Below the pieces are notes generated by a model, which was given only the letters and a program-made list of their open reading frames with translations, had not been told where the DNA came from and searched no databases. This document shows, in pieces, positions 10,957-18,418 of a DNA stretch of 58,875 nucleotides. Each line of letters starts with the position of its first letter. Positions within the stretch are counted from its first letter, which is position 1. The position numbers were made by a program, and so were the translations under genes. Source of the DNA: Betaproteobacteria bacterium (GTDB lineage Bacteria > Pseudomonadota > Gammaproteobacteria > Burkholderiales > SG8-41); the NCBI GenBank assembly GCA_028291945.1, contig JAQGNH010000444.1:1-58875 (forward strand), given 5' to 3'.

Positions 10957-11760
10957 CTAGGCGAGGTAACCGGGGTCTTCGCGATCGAGCTTGCGCTTCA
11001 GCGCAGCCCACAGCAGCTTGCCGCCCGATCCGCGGCCCGTCGCACTCAGCTCGCGACCCTGCTGCGCTGTGTAGTCTACGATCTCTCGAGGAATCGGGTT
11101 CGGCTCCGCGCCGCCGGTAAGCGTCGCAAGCTGAAAGCGGCACGCGCGTTCGATGCGATTCATGCGCGCGAAGGCTTCGGCAACGGTAGCGCCTACGGTG
11201 AGCGTGCCGTGGTTACGCAGGATGAGAATCGTGCCATCGCCGAGATCCTCGACGATGCGCGCGCGCTCGTCTTCGGCATCTGCGACGCCCTCGTAGTCGT
11301 GGTAACGCACCTCGCCCAGTACCGTGAGCGCCATTTGCGTGATCGGCAACAGGCCGTGTTTCTGAGAAGACACGCCTACGCCGGCGCTGGTGTGGCAATG
11401 CATGACGCAGTGCGCGTGATTTGACGCCATGTGAACGGCACTATGGATCACGAAACCTGCGCGGTTCACTTCATACTGCGATTCGGACAGCTTCCGGCCA
11501 TCAACGTCGATTTTCACGAGCGAAGACGCAGTGATTTCATCGAACAGCAGTCCGTACGGGTTGATCAGGAACTCATTGTCGCGCCCGGGCACGCGTAGCG
11601 AAAAGTGCGTGCCCAGCATATCGGTCCAGCCCAGGCTTGCCGCGATGCGAAACGCGGCGGCGAGCTCGCAGCGCGCATCCCATTCCGCCGCATCCACACC
11701 GCGGGGCAGTCGGGCGGGCCGAATGCGGGTAACGGTCGATTTTTTTGTGGTCAGTCTCAT
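10957..11760 (-). CDS. Class II aldolase/adducin-family protein
   Basis: Zinc-dependent aldolase fold, related to fuculose-phosphate aldolase and adducin head domains. Visible: 'SLGWTDMLGTHFSLRVPG', zinc ligands in 'HAHCVMHCHTSAGVGVS', and 'ILRNHGTLTVGATVAEAF' with the third His. Start taken at ATG 11760 (MRLTTKK) because GGGGA lies 5 nt upstream; an ATG at 11784 has no ribosome site. About 267 residues. Coupled to the TauD-type gene downstream, suggesting a two-step catabolic unit, perhaps oxidation and retro-aldol cleavage; this is inference. Confidence 0.9.
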   Translation of the reverse strand: MRLTTKKSTVTRIRPARLPRGVDAAEWDARCELAAAFRIAASLGWTDMLGTHFSLRVPGRDNEFLINPYGLLFDEITASSLVKIDVDGRKLSESQYEVNRAGFVIHSAVHMASNHAHCVMHCHTSAGVGVSSQKHGLLPITQMALTVLGEVRYHDYEGVADAEDERARIVEDLGDGTILILRNHGTLTVGATVAEAFARMNRIERACRFQLATLTGGAEPNPIPREIVDYTAQQGRELSATGRGSGGKLLWAALKRKLDREDPGYLA

Positions 11761-11908
11761 AGAGTCCCCGAATGTCCTAAACATTTGCGTACGGCAAGGT
11801 TAATCCGAGGACTGCGACGGCGCAAATAGCGGTACGCGACCACTTCGTGAGTCGATCGCGCTGGTGCGAGCGAAAACCTGCCCGCGTATGGCCGCGCCCG
11901 ACCCGGCC

Positions 11909-11930
11909 GCGGTCACTTTGCTGTGACCGC
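11909..11930. other. Perfect 8-bp hairpin in the aldolase/EF-hand gap
   Basis: GCGGTCAC (11909-11916) pairs with GTGACCGC (11923-11930) around a 6-nt loop, within a very GC-rich stretch. No T-run follows on either strand, so it is not a canonical intrinsic terminator. It lies downstream of the EF-hand gene stop and upstream of the aldolase gene. Confidence 0.5.
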
Positions 11931-11964
11931 CGCGGGGCCTAGGGTCTTTCTGCCTCTACGCCGA

Positions 11965-12504
11965 TCAGCGCGGGCCGTAGAGGGTACCGCCCGAGGCGCC
12001 GCTCGTACTGCCTACGTCGGGGCGAAAGAACGGATCGGCTTCCGACCGGCTGAGAAAGCCGTCGCGGTTCGTATCGTAGCGCTCGAACATTGCGCCGTTC
12101 ATGACGGGTTCGGCTTCTCTGCGCGTCAGAAACCCGTCGCGGTCAACGTCGAGCCCGTCGAACGAGGCCCTGGTAATCACCACCCAGCGGCCACCGCTCA
12201 CTTGCGTCGACGCGATCAGGGCTGAAGCTTCCGATCGGCTCAGGAAGCCGTCCCGGTTGATATCCAGGCCTTCGAAGGAAAATCCAGAGACCGGTAACCC
12301 CAGGGGTTCGACCTCGGCTCTGCTCAGAAAGCCGTCACGGTTGGTGTCGAGTTGATCGAACAGCGTTATAACGCGGGTTGGTGGTGCGGCTGTCGTGCGG
12401 TGAACCACCTCATGCTCGTAGGAGGCGCAAGCGGAGAGTAAGCCCGCGCAAATGACTGGCAAGGCCGCCAGCCGAATCGATTTTTTCAGTTCAAACGTCT
12501 TCAT
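11965..12504 (-). CDS. Lipoprotein with four EF-hand calcium-binding loops
   Basis: 179 residues from ATG 12504, which has GAGGAG 8 nt upstream (an in-frame GTG at 12513 overlaps that site). Signal peptide with lipobox LLSACA, so the mature protein should be anchored by its Cys. Four loops of the form D-x-N/D-x-D-G-F-L-x-R-x-E are evenly spaced: DTNRDGFLSRAE, DINRDGFLSRSE, DVDRDGFLTRRE and DTNRDGFLSRSE. Each has the acidic positions 1, 3, 5 and 12 needed for Ca2+. Similar calmodulin-like lipoproteins occur in proteobacteria; the role is unknown (calcium buffering or sensing at the envelope). Confidence 0.85.
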   Translation of the reverse strand: MKTFELKKSIRLAALPVICAGLLSACASYEHEVVHRTTAAPPTRVITLFDQLDTNRDGFLSRAEVEPLGLPVSGFSFEGLDINRDGFLSRSEASALIASTQVSGGRWVVITRASFDGLDVDRDGFLTRREAEPVMNGAMFERYDTNRDGFLSRSEADPFFRPDVGSTSGASGGTLYGPR

Positions 12505-12831
12505 ATCAGGCACTCCTCATGGGTTGTTCCGGAAGCTGTATTAGCCCGGGCAACCCTGGAGACTCCAAGTTTCGTGCCTATTCAGGGCTGTAATTTGCCT
12601 CGACCGACGTTTCTTGGAGACAAATCGGCATTCTGCGAAAGTGTCGGAGACTGCTGAGCGGCGGCACGGCGGCACGCTCATTGCCGAGCGCCTCGCTTTT
12701 CGACGCGAGCCCGACGCCAAGCCGGCTCGGCATCCCATGAACCTGCGACTGAGGTGCATTGGAGAGTATGCGTCGCGGCGAGCCGCAACGTGCGATTCCG
12801 TGAAGCCATGCAGTCAACGAACGGCCGGCGT
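12505..12831. other. Intergenic region, no recognised feature
   Basis: 327 nt between the EF-hand lipoprotein and MAPEG genes, both minus strand. It holds the ribosome site of the EF-hand gene (12513-12520) and must contain its promoter, but I see no clear -35/-10 pair. Open frames here are short, rich in Arg and Ser, and look like shadows of GC-rich non-coding DNA. Confidence 0.5.
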
Positions 12832-13239
12832 CTAGGTTGCGAACCAGACCATGTGGCCCCGGTAGGATTGATAGATGCAGAGCACCGCTTCGATCGCGAC
12901 CACGATGAACGTCAGGATAGCGCCCCAGAAACGTCCGAACTTGAATTCGGCAGTGAAAGCGAACGCGTAGCCGTGAAGTAGGCGTGCGACGACCAATGTG
13001 ATGCCGAGCGCATGGAGAAGGTAAATCGAAAACCGGCTCATCTCGAGGATCGCAAACAGCAGCAATGCGAGCGGCACGTACTCGACGAAATTCGCCTGTC
13101 CCCGAGTGGCGCGTAACAAACTGGGATTGCCGCCATCGCCGAGATATATGTGCGTAGCGCTGCGGTAGTGGATCACGCGCATCGCGAGGACGAGCAGCCA
13201 CAAGCCAAGCAGGCCAGCATACAACGGTGTTACAACCAT
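12832..13239 (-). CDS. MAPEG-family integral membrane protein
   Basis: 135 residues, four predicted helices (roughly 5-25, 58-78, 79-98, 110-130). The 'NPSLLRATRGQANFVEYVPLALLL' segment with the R-x-x-x-NxxE motif is the signature of membrane-associated proteins in eicosanoid and glutathione metabolism, which in bacteria are mostly uncharacterised glutathione-transferase-like enzymes. Start chosen at ATG 13239 because GGAAGGA precedes it; ATGs at 13257 and 13254 are less well placed. Confidence 0.88.
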   Translation of the reverse strand: MVVTPLYAGLLGLWLLVLAMRVIHYRSATHIYLGDGGNPSLLRATRGQANFVEYVPLALLLFAILEMSRFSIYLLHALGITLVVARLLHGYAFAFTAEFKFGRFWGAILTFIVVAIEAVLCIYQSYRGHMVWFAT

Positions 13240-13279
13240 TGCGGTTCCTTCCATCATAAGGGCATCAGGGCACGGCGCG

Positions 13280-14386
13280 TCAATCGCGATTTTTGGCGCG
13301 CTGCTCGCCGAGGTGTATGCCGAGACCGCGCGCCGTGCGTATGAGCGGATCGTTCAGGTCAAGAGCGCGGGGCCCGATCGTGACCTCCGAGAGCGGCACG
13401 TCGATGACGCCATTCTCGCGCCACGCCACCATGCGCGAAACGCGGCCTTGCGCGACGAGCTCGACCGCGTGCACGCCGAACGCTGAAGCGAGGAGTCGAT
13501 CGCGCGGCGAAGGTGTGCCGCCGCGCTGCACGTGCCCCAGTATCGTGACCCGGATCTCGGCGCCCGTATGCGGCGCGAGTTTATCCATCAAGTAGTGGCC
13601 AACGCCGCCATAGCGACAGTGGCCATTCGCATCAGGGGCAGAGGCCTTTTCTCCATCTTCTGTCTTGACGCCTTCGGCGACTACCACGAGGGCATGCGTT
13701 CGCCCTTGGGACAACAGGTCGCGGATGCGTCGTGCGACCCCTGCAACGGTGTAGGGAAGCTCGGGTACGAGAATGATGTCTGCGCCGCCAGCGATACCGC
13801 CATTCAGGGCGATGTGGCCCGTGTCGCGTCCCATGACTTCCAGCATCATCACCCGGTGGTGGCTGGCAGCGGTCGGTTGCAGGCGGTCGAGCGCTTCTGT
13901 TACGACCGTGAGCGCCGTCGCGAATCCGACCGACCACTGTGTCCCCTGCACGTCGTTGTCGATCGTCTTCGGCACGCCCACCATAGCGATGTTCGCGGCC
14001 TCGCAGAGCTTGGACACAATGCGCATCGAGCCGTCACCGCCGATCACGATCAGTGCATCGAGGCCGAGCTGCCTTACACCTTCGGCGAACTCGGGGGAGA
14101 GATCGCGAAAGGTGCCGTCCGGCATCTCGTGACGCAGCGGATTGCCCCTGCTGGTCGTGCCGAGAAACGTGCCACTTTCGCGTAGAAGCCCGCTGTCGAA
14201 CGTAGGGATGGTGAGCTCGCGGTAGCGCACGGGCCGGTCGATCAAGCCTGCGGTGCCATCGAGGATTCCGAGCACCTTCCAACCGTAGAACTGGATCGCA
14301 TGATAGGTGACTGCGCGAATGACGGCATTCAAGCCGGCGCAATCCCCGCCACTCGTGAGGACTCCTATCGTTTTTATTTCCGACAT
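13280..14386 (-). CDS. 6-phosphofructokinase (group III; ATP or PPi use uncertain)
   Basis: 368 residues from ATG 14386 (MSEIKTIGVL). Phosphorylates fructose 6-phosphate in glycolysis. Motifs: TSGGDCAGLN at 12-20; GGDGS at 116-120; PKTIDND at 139-145 with catalytic Asp143; 'MGRDTGHIAL'; 'LGHVQRGGTPSPRDR'. The cosubstrate residues are mixed: Gly119 (E. coli Gly104) is typical of ATP enzymes, Lys140 (E. coli Gly124) of PPi enzymes. The absence of the effector-loop context of E. coli PfkA also points to group III. An N-terminal extension to 14452 is open but has no ribosome site advantage. Confidence 0.93.
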   Translation of the reverse strand: MSEIKTIGVLTSGGDCAGLNAVIRAVTYHAIQFYGWKVLGILDGTAGLIDRPVRYRELTIPTFDSGLLRESGTFLGTTSRGNPLRHEMPDGTFRDLSPEFAEGVRQLGLDALIVIGGDGSMRIVSKLCEAANIAMVGVPKTIDNDVQGTQWSVGFATALTVVTEALDRLQPTAASHHRVMMLEVMGRDTGHIALNGGIAGGADIILVPELPYTVAGVARRIRDLLSQGRTHALVVVAEGVKTEDGEKASAPDANGHCRYGGVGHYLMDKLAPHTGAEIRVTILGHVQRGGTPSPRDRLLASAFGVHAVELVAQGRVSRMVAWRENGVIDVPLSEVTIGPRALDLNDPLIRTARGLGIHLGEQRAKNRD

Positions 14387-14509
14387 ATGCGGCACGCTAG
14401 GCAAATGGCGGGCCCGGAGAGAGCCGCGGGGAAAGGGACACGCATGGCGCATGATACGTAAAGCTGAAGCACCCGGCTCAAGCGTCGAACGCGCGACGCA
14501 ACGCGAGTC

Positions 14510-14878
14510 CTACGACTTGATCGCTGCCGCCGCCAGACAAATCCAGCCTGCAAGCAATGCGATGCCGCCGAGCGGCGTGATCGCCCCGAGCCAACGGAGG
14601 CCCGTCAGGCTGAGTACGTACAGGCTGCCACTAAAGAGCAGCGTGCCCAAGATGAAAAGCCACCCGGCGGCACTCACCAGTGTCCCAGGCCATTTCGTCA
14701 CCGCCCACGCACAGGCGAGGAGCGCGAGGGCATGGTACATCTGATAACGGGCGCCGACCTCGAAGACAGCAAGCATGTCTGCAGACAATCGGCTCTTCAG
14801 TGCATGTGCGCCGAAAGCGCCTGCGGCCACTGCGATGCATGCGGACACTGCCCCGATCACAAAAAACAAGCGGTCCAT
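14510..14878 (-). CDS. DUF423 small membrane protein (YgdD/YwdK family)
   Basis: 122 residues, four hydrophobic helices. Shows the DUF423 hallmarks 'GAFGAHALKSRLS' near the N-terminus, 'ARYQMYHALALL' in the second helix region and 'LFSGSLYVLSLTG...ITPLGGIALLAGW'. Function unknown in the family. I begin at ATG 14878 (MDRLFFVIG), 7 nt after the stop of the M48 protease gene, rather than at an upstream GTG-type start that would overlap that gene by about 90 nt. Confidence 0.9.
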   Translation of the reverse strand: MDRLFFVIGAVSACIAVAAGAFGAHALKSRLSADMLAVFEVGARYQMYHALALLACAWAVTKWPGTLVSAAGWLFILGTLLFSGSLYVLSLTGLRWLGAITPLGGIALLAGWICLAAAAIKS

Positions 14879-14885
14879 GAAATGA

Positions 14886-15635
14886 CTACTGAGGTATTTT
14901 GTCGAGCTGCTCTTTGATGCGCTGTATGCGATTGGCGGGGCTGGGGTGCGTGCTCGAGAACTCGGGCTGACGCGCACCGCCCGAAGCCTTCTCGAGCTTC
15001 TCCATGACGGCGATCATTGCCCGGGGATCGTAGCCCGATTCACGCATCAATCGCAAACCGAGCGTGTCGGCCTCGAGCTCGTCTTCACGTCCGTACTTCA
15101 TGTTGATCAGGCTGCCTGCGAGCTGTGCAAGCTGCGCGGCATCATAGCTGCCGCTTCCAACCGCGACCGCACCGATCAGATTCTGTGTCAGCTGCTGCTT
15201 CGCAAGACGCTCGGCGGAGTGGCGTGCCAGTACATGGCCCACCTCGTGTCCAAGCACCCCGGCGACCTCGTCCTCGCGCCCGAACACGTTCATCAATGCT
15301 TCGGTGATGAATACCTGTCCTCCTGGAAGCGCGAATGCGTTCACGGTTTTGCGATCGGCGAGCAGATAAAAGGTGTACTTGTAGGGGCTGCGCGACGCGG
15401 ACGACTGGGACACGATTTTTGCACCGACGCGTTTCACGACTTCGCGCGCTTCACTTTGCGAGAGCCCACCCAGCTGCGCCGCCATCTGGGGCGCGAGCTG
15501 ACGGCCGAGCGCGATTTCCTGGTCTGGTGTGAGCCGTATATGTTGTTTTTCGCCCGTGATCGGATTTTGAGAGGTCGTCGTGTAGTACGAGACCAGCCCG
15601 AACAGTGCAACGACAATGGCTATGACAAAGCGCAT
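14886..15635 (-). CDS. M48-family periplasmic metalloprotease (LoiP/BepA-like)
   Basis: 249 residues. A single N-terminal hydrophobic stretch (MRFVIAIVVALFGLVSYY) acts as signal or anchor. HEVGH at 130-134 gives two zinc ligands and the catalytic Glu, and 'GREDELEADTLGLRL' (about 182-196) supplies the third ligand Glu. 'SSTHPSPANRIQRI' at the C-terminus is typical of M48 proteases with envelope quality-control roles. It follows the LexA-controlled SRAP-like gene by 56 nt on the same strand and may share its transcript. Confidence 0.93.
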   Translation of the reverse strand: MRFVIAIVVALFGLVSYYTTTSQNPITGEKQHIRLTPDQEIALGRQLAPQMAAQLGGLSQSEAREVVKRVGAKIVSQSSASRSPYKYTFYLLADRKTVNAFALPGGQVFITEALMNVFGREDEVAGVLGHEVGHVLARHSAERLAKQQLTQNLIGAVAVGSGSYDAAQLAQLAGSLINMKYGREDELEADTLGLRLMRESGYDPRAMIAVMEKLEKASGGARQPEFSSTHPSPANRIQRIKEQLDKIPQ

Positions 15636-15691
15636 TGAATAACTCCGCTATCGATGAACAAGCAGGCGCGAAGCATAAACCAGGCAGAAAG

Positions 15692-16150
15692 CTAAAGGGC
15701 GCGTTGGCGGCTCGTGATGATGCGCGGCCATTCGCTCCATTGTTCCGAATGTTCCGCGGGCGCGTCGACTGTAACGATATAGACCCTTCTCTGCGCGCCG
15801 GTTTGTGCGAGCAAACCCTGGATATATTCGCCGCGCGCCAGAGCGAAGAAAACCGGTCCGAGCTGCGGATGCGCGAGCGCGAACCGTGACGCGACGATAC
15901 GCACGGGGCGCGGCTCGAATTTTTCCCATGCGCCGGAAAGAACGGACTCGCGCGTTGCGCGTCCCCCGAGAGGAAACTTGAGCAGGTAGCCGGGCGTATT
16001 GTCGTCGCTGAGGTAGCGATCTCCGCGGGCCCCCCACGTGACGAAGTCGATTGCACCACAGCGTCTGCGTACCGGCAGCTCGGGGTGGTGCATGTCGAAA
16101 TAAACGAGCATGCGCTCGCCGTCGCGGACATACTCGATCACGTCGCACAT
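15692..16150 (-). CDS. Short SRAP-like (SOS response-associated peptidase family) protein under LexA control
   Basis: 152 residues; full SRAP proteins such as E. coli YedK have about 220. Weak but consistent resemblance: Met-Cys at the very start (Cys2 is the catalytic, DNA-crosslinking residue of SRAP), a 'FVTWGARG' segment in place of the family's P-x-x-WGL, 'GGRATRESV' in place of the N-A-R-x-E motif, and a late 'VYIVTVDAPAEH...WPRII' strand like the T-x-x-A-N...R-M-P segment. SRAP proteins cap abasic sites in single-stranded DNA. A textbook LexA box lies 11 nt before the ATG and supports a DNA-damage role independently of the weak homology. Family assignment is tentative. Confidence 0.55.
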   Translation of the reverse strand: MCDVIEYVRDGERMLVYFDMHHPELPVRRRCGAIDFVTWGARGDRYLSDDNTPGYLLKFPLGGRATRESVLSGAWEKFEPRPVRIVASRFALAHPQLGPVFFALARGEYIQGLLAQTGAQRRVYIVTVDAPAEHSEQWSEWPRIITSRQRAL

Positions 16151-16160
16151 CGAATGCTAG

Positions 16161-16180
16161 ACTGTAAATACATACAGTAT
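16161..16180 (-). promoter_or_regulatory. LexA box (SOS operator)
   Basis: CTGT-AAATACAT-ACAG at 16162-16177 fits the CTGT-N8-ACAG consensus exactly, with the preferred AT-rich centre and flanking TA pairs (minus strand reads TACTGTATGTATTTACAG). It ends 11 nt upstream of the SRAP-like ATG, overlapping where its promoter must lie. Confidence 0.85.
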
Positions 16181-16266
16181 AGCAAGCGGTCCTCGGGAAT
16201 TCCAAATGCGAAGCGGCCGAACCGCCGCAGCCTGTTACGTACACCGACATTTTTTCGGATCAGCGA

Positions 16267-17067
16267 TTAGTCGTAGGCCCCGGGATCGTGATCACCGAGC
16301 AGCCGCCGCTGCCGTGGCGACGCGGCAGCGAGCACGGCAGGATTGAAGCGCCAGCTCATGAAGGGTGAAAAGTGCGGCGCCATCTCGCGCCGGCCGTAAT
16401 GTACCTGCAGCAGGTACCGGATATCGCTGGCGGTGCGATTGTCACTCCCGGCATGCCACACATCGCTGCGGAACGCGAGCGCATCACCGACGCCGGCGAG
16501 CACGACGTGCGGCTCGCGCGCCTGCCATCGCGTTTCCATATCGCGGGGCGCACGGCCTGCGCGATGGCTGCCTGGAATCACGCGGGTGGGCGCCAGATCG
16601 GAGGTGAACTCGGATAGATAAAAATGAAGCGTGAGTATGAACATCGGCACGCGCAGGGCCTCGGGAAGTCCGCCTTCGCGGGACGCGAGCGGCAGGTAAT
16701 CGACATGAAACGGCTCGGCCTTGTGCCCCGGATGTGATCTCCATGCGGTCATGCCGATGAGGTGGCAATCGGATCCGAGCGCCGCCTGAGCCAGATCGAT
16801 CAAGCCGGGACGATCGATAAACTGCAGCCAGTACGGATCACGATTGAAAATGCACAGATAGCGATCCATGAAGCGCGCAGCACGGTGCGCGTCCGCGCAG
16901 CCCTGCACTTCATCCCAGCCGATCGGCTCGAGGGCATCGATCATCTCGCGCGCGGCCGAACACTGCTGCGCTGACAATACTCCGGGCACGAACGCGCAGC
17001 CCTCGTCTTCAAGCGCGCTCAGCATGGGTTGCGTCTCGTAGACCGCGTAGCGGTGCATTGCGCCCAT
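16267..17067 (-). CDS. Phytanoyl-CoA dioxygenase (PhyH) family protein
   Basis: 266-residue Fe(II)/2-oxoglutarate oxygenase. Iron ligands are visible as HxD in 'AEPFHVDYLPL' and the distal His in 'SDVWHAGSDN'; the 2-oxoglutarate Arg would be in 'SDIRYLLQVHYG'. 'TRVIPGSHRAGRAP' is a typical PhyH segment. Members hydroxylate fatty acyl-CoAs, phosphonates, ectoine and others; nothing nearby fixes the substrate. Starts 4 nt after the stop of the small lipoprotein gene, so it may be the last gene of that transcript. Confidence 0.9.
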   Translation of the reverse strand: MGAMHRYAVYETQPMLSALEDEGCAFVPGVLSAQQCSAAREMIDALEPIGWDEVQGCADAHRAARFMDRYLCIFNRDPYWLQFIDRPGLIDLAQAALGSDCHLIGMTAWRSHPGHKAEPFHVDYLPLASREGGLPEALRVPMFILTLHFYLSEFTSDLAPTRVIPGSHRAGRAPRDMETRWQAREPHVVLAGVGDALAFRSDVWHAGSDNRTASDIRYLLQVHYGRREMAPHFSPFMSWRFNPAVLAAASPRQRRLLGDHDPGAYD

Positions 17068-17070
17068 GCT

Positions 17071-17427
17071 TCAGCAGCCCTCGGTCAGTGCATCGAGCAG
17101 ATCGCTTTGACGGCTGCTGGTCGTGACGTTCAACGTGACACTCGCCCTGGAACCGTTACCCATCCGTTCGAAGTCGGCCGTCGCGTAAGTGACGCCATTC
17201 TTCACACGGACGATGACGTGCGCAGTGTCCTGGCCTGTGCGCACCTCGGAGACCAGCGCGCTGCTGTGCTCTTCTGCGTTGCGTGCGAAACACGCTGCGG
17301 CTTTATCCGGCGGTTGTCGAAACTGGTGAGAATGGCGGGACCCGTGAGTGGCTGCCTGACGAGCCGGCATGGCACAGCCGCTGACGAGCAGAAGTGCGAT
17401 TACGCAAATATTCCAGTTCGAATACAT
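17071..17427 (-). CDS. Small hypothetical lipoprotein
   Basis: 118 residues. N-terminal hydrophobic segment with lipobox LLVSGCA, then a His- and Ser-rich stretch and a small folded-looking domain with alternating hydrophobic strands ('ALVSEVRTG', 'AHVIVRVKNGVTYATADF', 'SRASVTLNVTT'). It ends in Cys, giving a second free cysteine pair candidate with 'AAACFARN'. No family recognised. Lies between a response-regulator relic and phyH, all on the minus strand. Confidence 0.65.
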   Translation of the reverse strand: MYSNWNICVIALLLVSGCAMPARQAATHGSRHSHQFRQPPDKAAACFARNAEEHSSALVSEVRTGQDTAHVIVRVKNGVTYATADFERMGNGSRASVTLNVTTSSRQSDLLDALTEGC

Positions 17428-17434
17428 CGATGCG

Positions 17435-17625
17435 TCAACGCTCAGCGGATGCGGTACGCAGGTGGGCCTTCAGCAGAGCCAGTAACTGCTGCGGATCGAG
17501 CGCCGCATGTCGCCGCCGCTTTGCGCCTGACAGACCTCGTAGCCGTGCCCGCCGAGATATTCGGCAATCATTTCGCGTATATCGCGATCGTCCTCGACGA
17601 TCAACACGCTGCCATTGCTCGACAT
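17435..17625 (-). pseudogene. Response-regulator receiver domain with its middle deleted
   Basis: From ATG 17625 the frame reads 'VLIVEDDRDIREMIAEYL' followed by 'GYEVCQAQSGGDM', the beta1-alpha1-beta2 part of a CheY-like receiver with its acidic Asp pair. It then hits a stop at 17470-17472. In the next frame the DNA continues 'ALDPQQLLALLKAHLRTA', the alpha5 end of a receiver. The phospho-Asp, Thr and Lys region between them is absent, so about 50 codons were lost and the frame broken. No output domain or partner kinase remains nearby. Confidence 0.75.
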
Positions 17626-17744
17626 ATAGGCATTTCACGTTTTGCGGGGTCCGCCAATTATACCCATGAGCGAAAAGGGGGGCAGCCGTGCACGAGTCGA
17701 ACAATTTGCTTCGTATCCTTCTCTCTGATATGCGCGCTTTATCC

Positions 17745-18404
17745 TCAGCGCGGCGCCAGCAGTCCATTCGCGACGCCCTGCGCACGTATGCGCTCGCACT
17801 GCGTCCCGGAGAGCGAGCTATTCGCAAGCGCCGTTTCATCGCGCATGAGATTGCCCGGTTCATTGCTATGGGCTCCGCTGTCGGAGAGCACATGAACGAG
17901 CTCGTGCGCGAGCGCTTGAGAAAGGTCGCGGGCGCCGTACGCAACCCAGACGGTATTTGCGAGCTCCGGACGTCCCTTCGAATTGGCGAGTCCAATCGCC
18001 TCCGCATCGAAAGCAGGGCGGTTGTAAGTGTCTTCGACGAAAAAGAATGCCGGCTTCGGCACCTCCAGCACGCGCAGGAGCTCACGTGACTGCTGGGTAG
18101 AATAGAAATGAAAGGCGCGTGGTGCTTCGATCGTGCGCAGCTCGAGCCGCTTGACATGAACGCCGCATGGCGCGATGAGAAGCGCAGCCTCGGTGACAGC
18201 CTGTATGATCACGTCCGTCCGCCAGTGCGTGCCCAGGAAAGTGTGAGCGTAAAGGACAAGATCGTGAGATGCATTCAGGTCCGCCTTAGCGGACATGATG
18301 AAGCTGGTCGCCTCAGCGATCCGAACGCGCTCCGCTGGGAACCCCTGCGGCGATGTCAGCAGCAGAGCGAGCGCAAGCGACTGCAGGCCGGCGCGAGGGC
18401 TCAT
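17745..18404 (-). CDS. Secreted protein with HExxH metalloprotease-like motif
   Basis: 219 residues with a signal peptide (about 1-24, ending FPA). HELVH at 167-171 is followed by His179 and a Met at 187 in 'EPGNLMRDE', recalling a zinc site of metzincin type (HExxH, third His, Met-turn), although spacing differs from HExxHxxGxxH. The first half contains 'VHVKRLELRTIEAPRAFHFY' and 'PAFFFVEDTY' strands. I recognise no named family. Proteolytic activity is inferred from the motif only. It precedes the response-regulator relic on the same strand and follows a Bug gene. Confidence 0.7.
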   Translation of the reverse strand: MSPRAGLQSLALALLLTSPQGFPAERVRIAEATSFIMSAKADLNASHDLVLYAHTFLGTHWRTDVIIQAVTEAALLIAPCGVHVKRLELRTIEAPRAFHFYSTQQSRELLRVLEVPKPAFFFVEDTYNRPAFDAEAIGLANSKGRPELANTVWVAYGARDLSQALAHELVHVLSDSGAHSNEPGNLMRDETALANSSLSGTQCERIRAQGVANGLLAPR

Positions 18405-18418
18405 GCTGGGCGAGGGCG

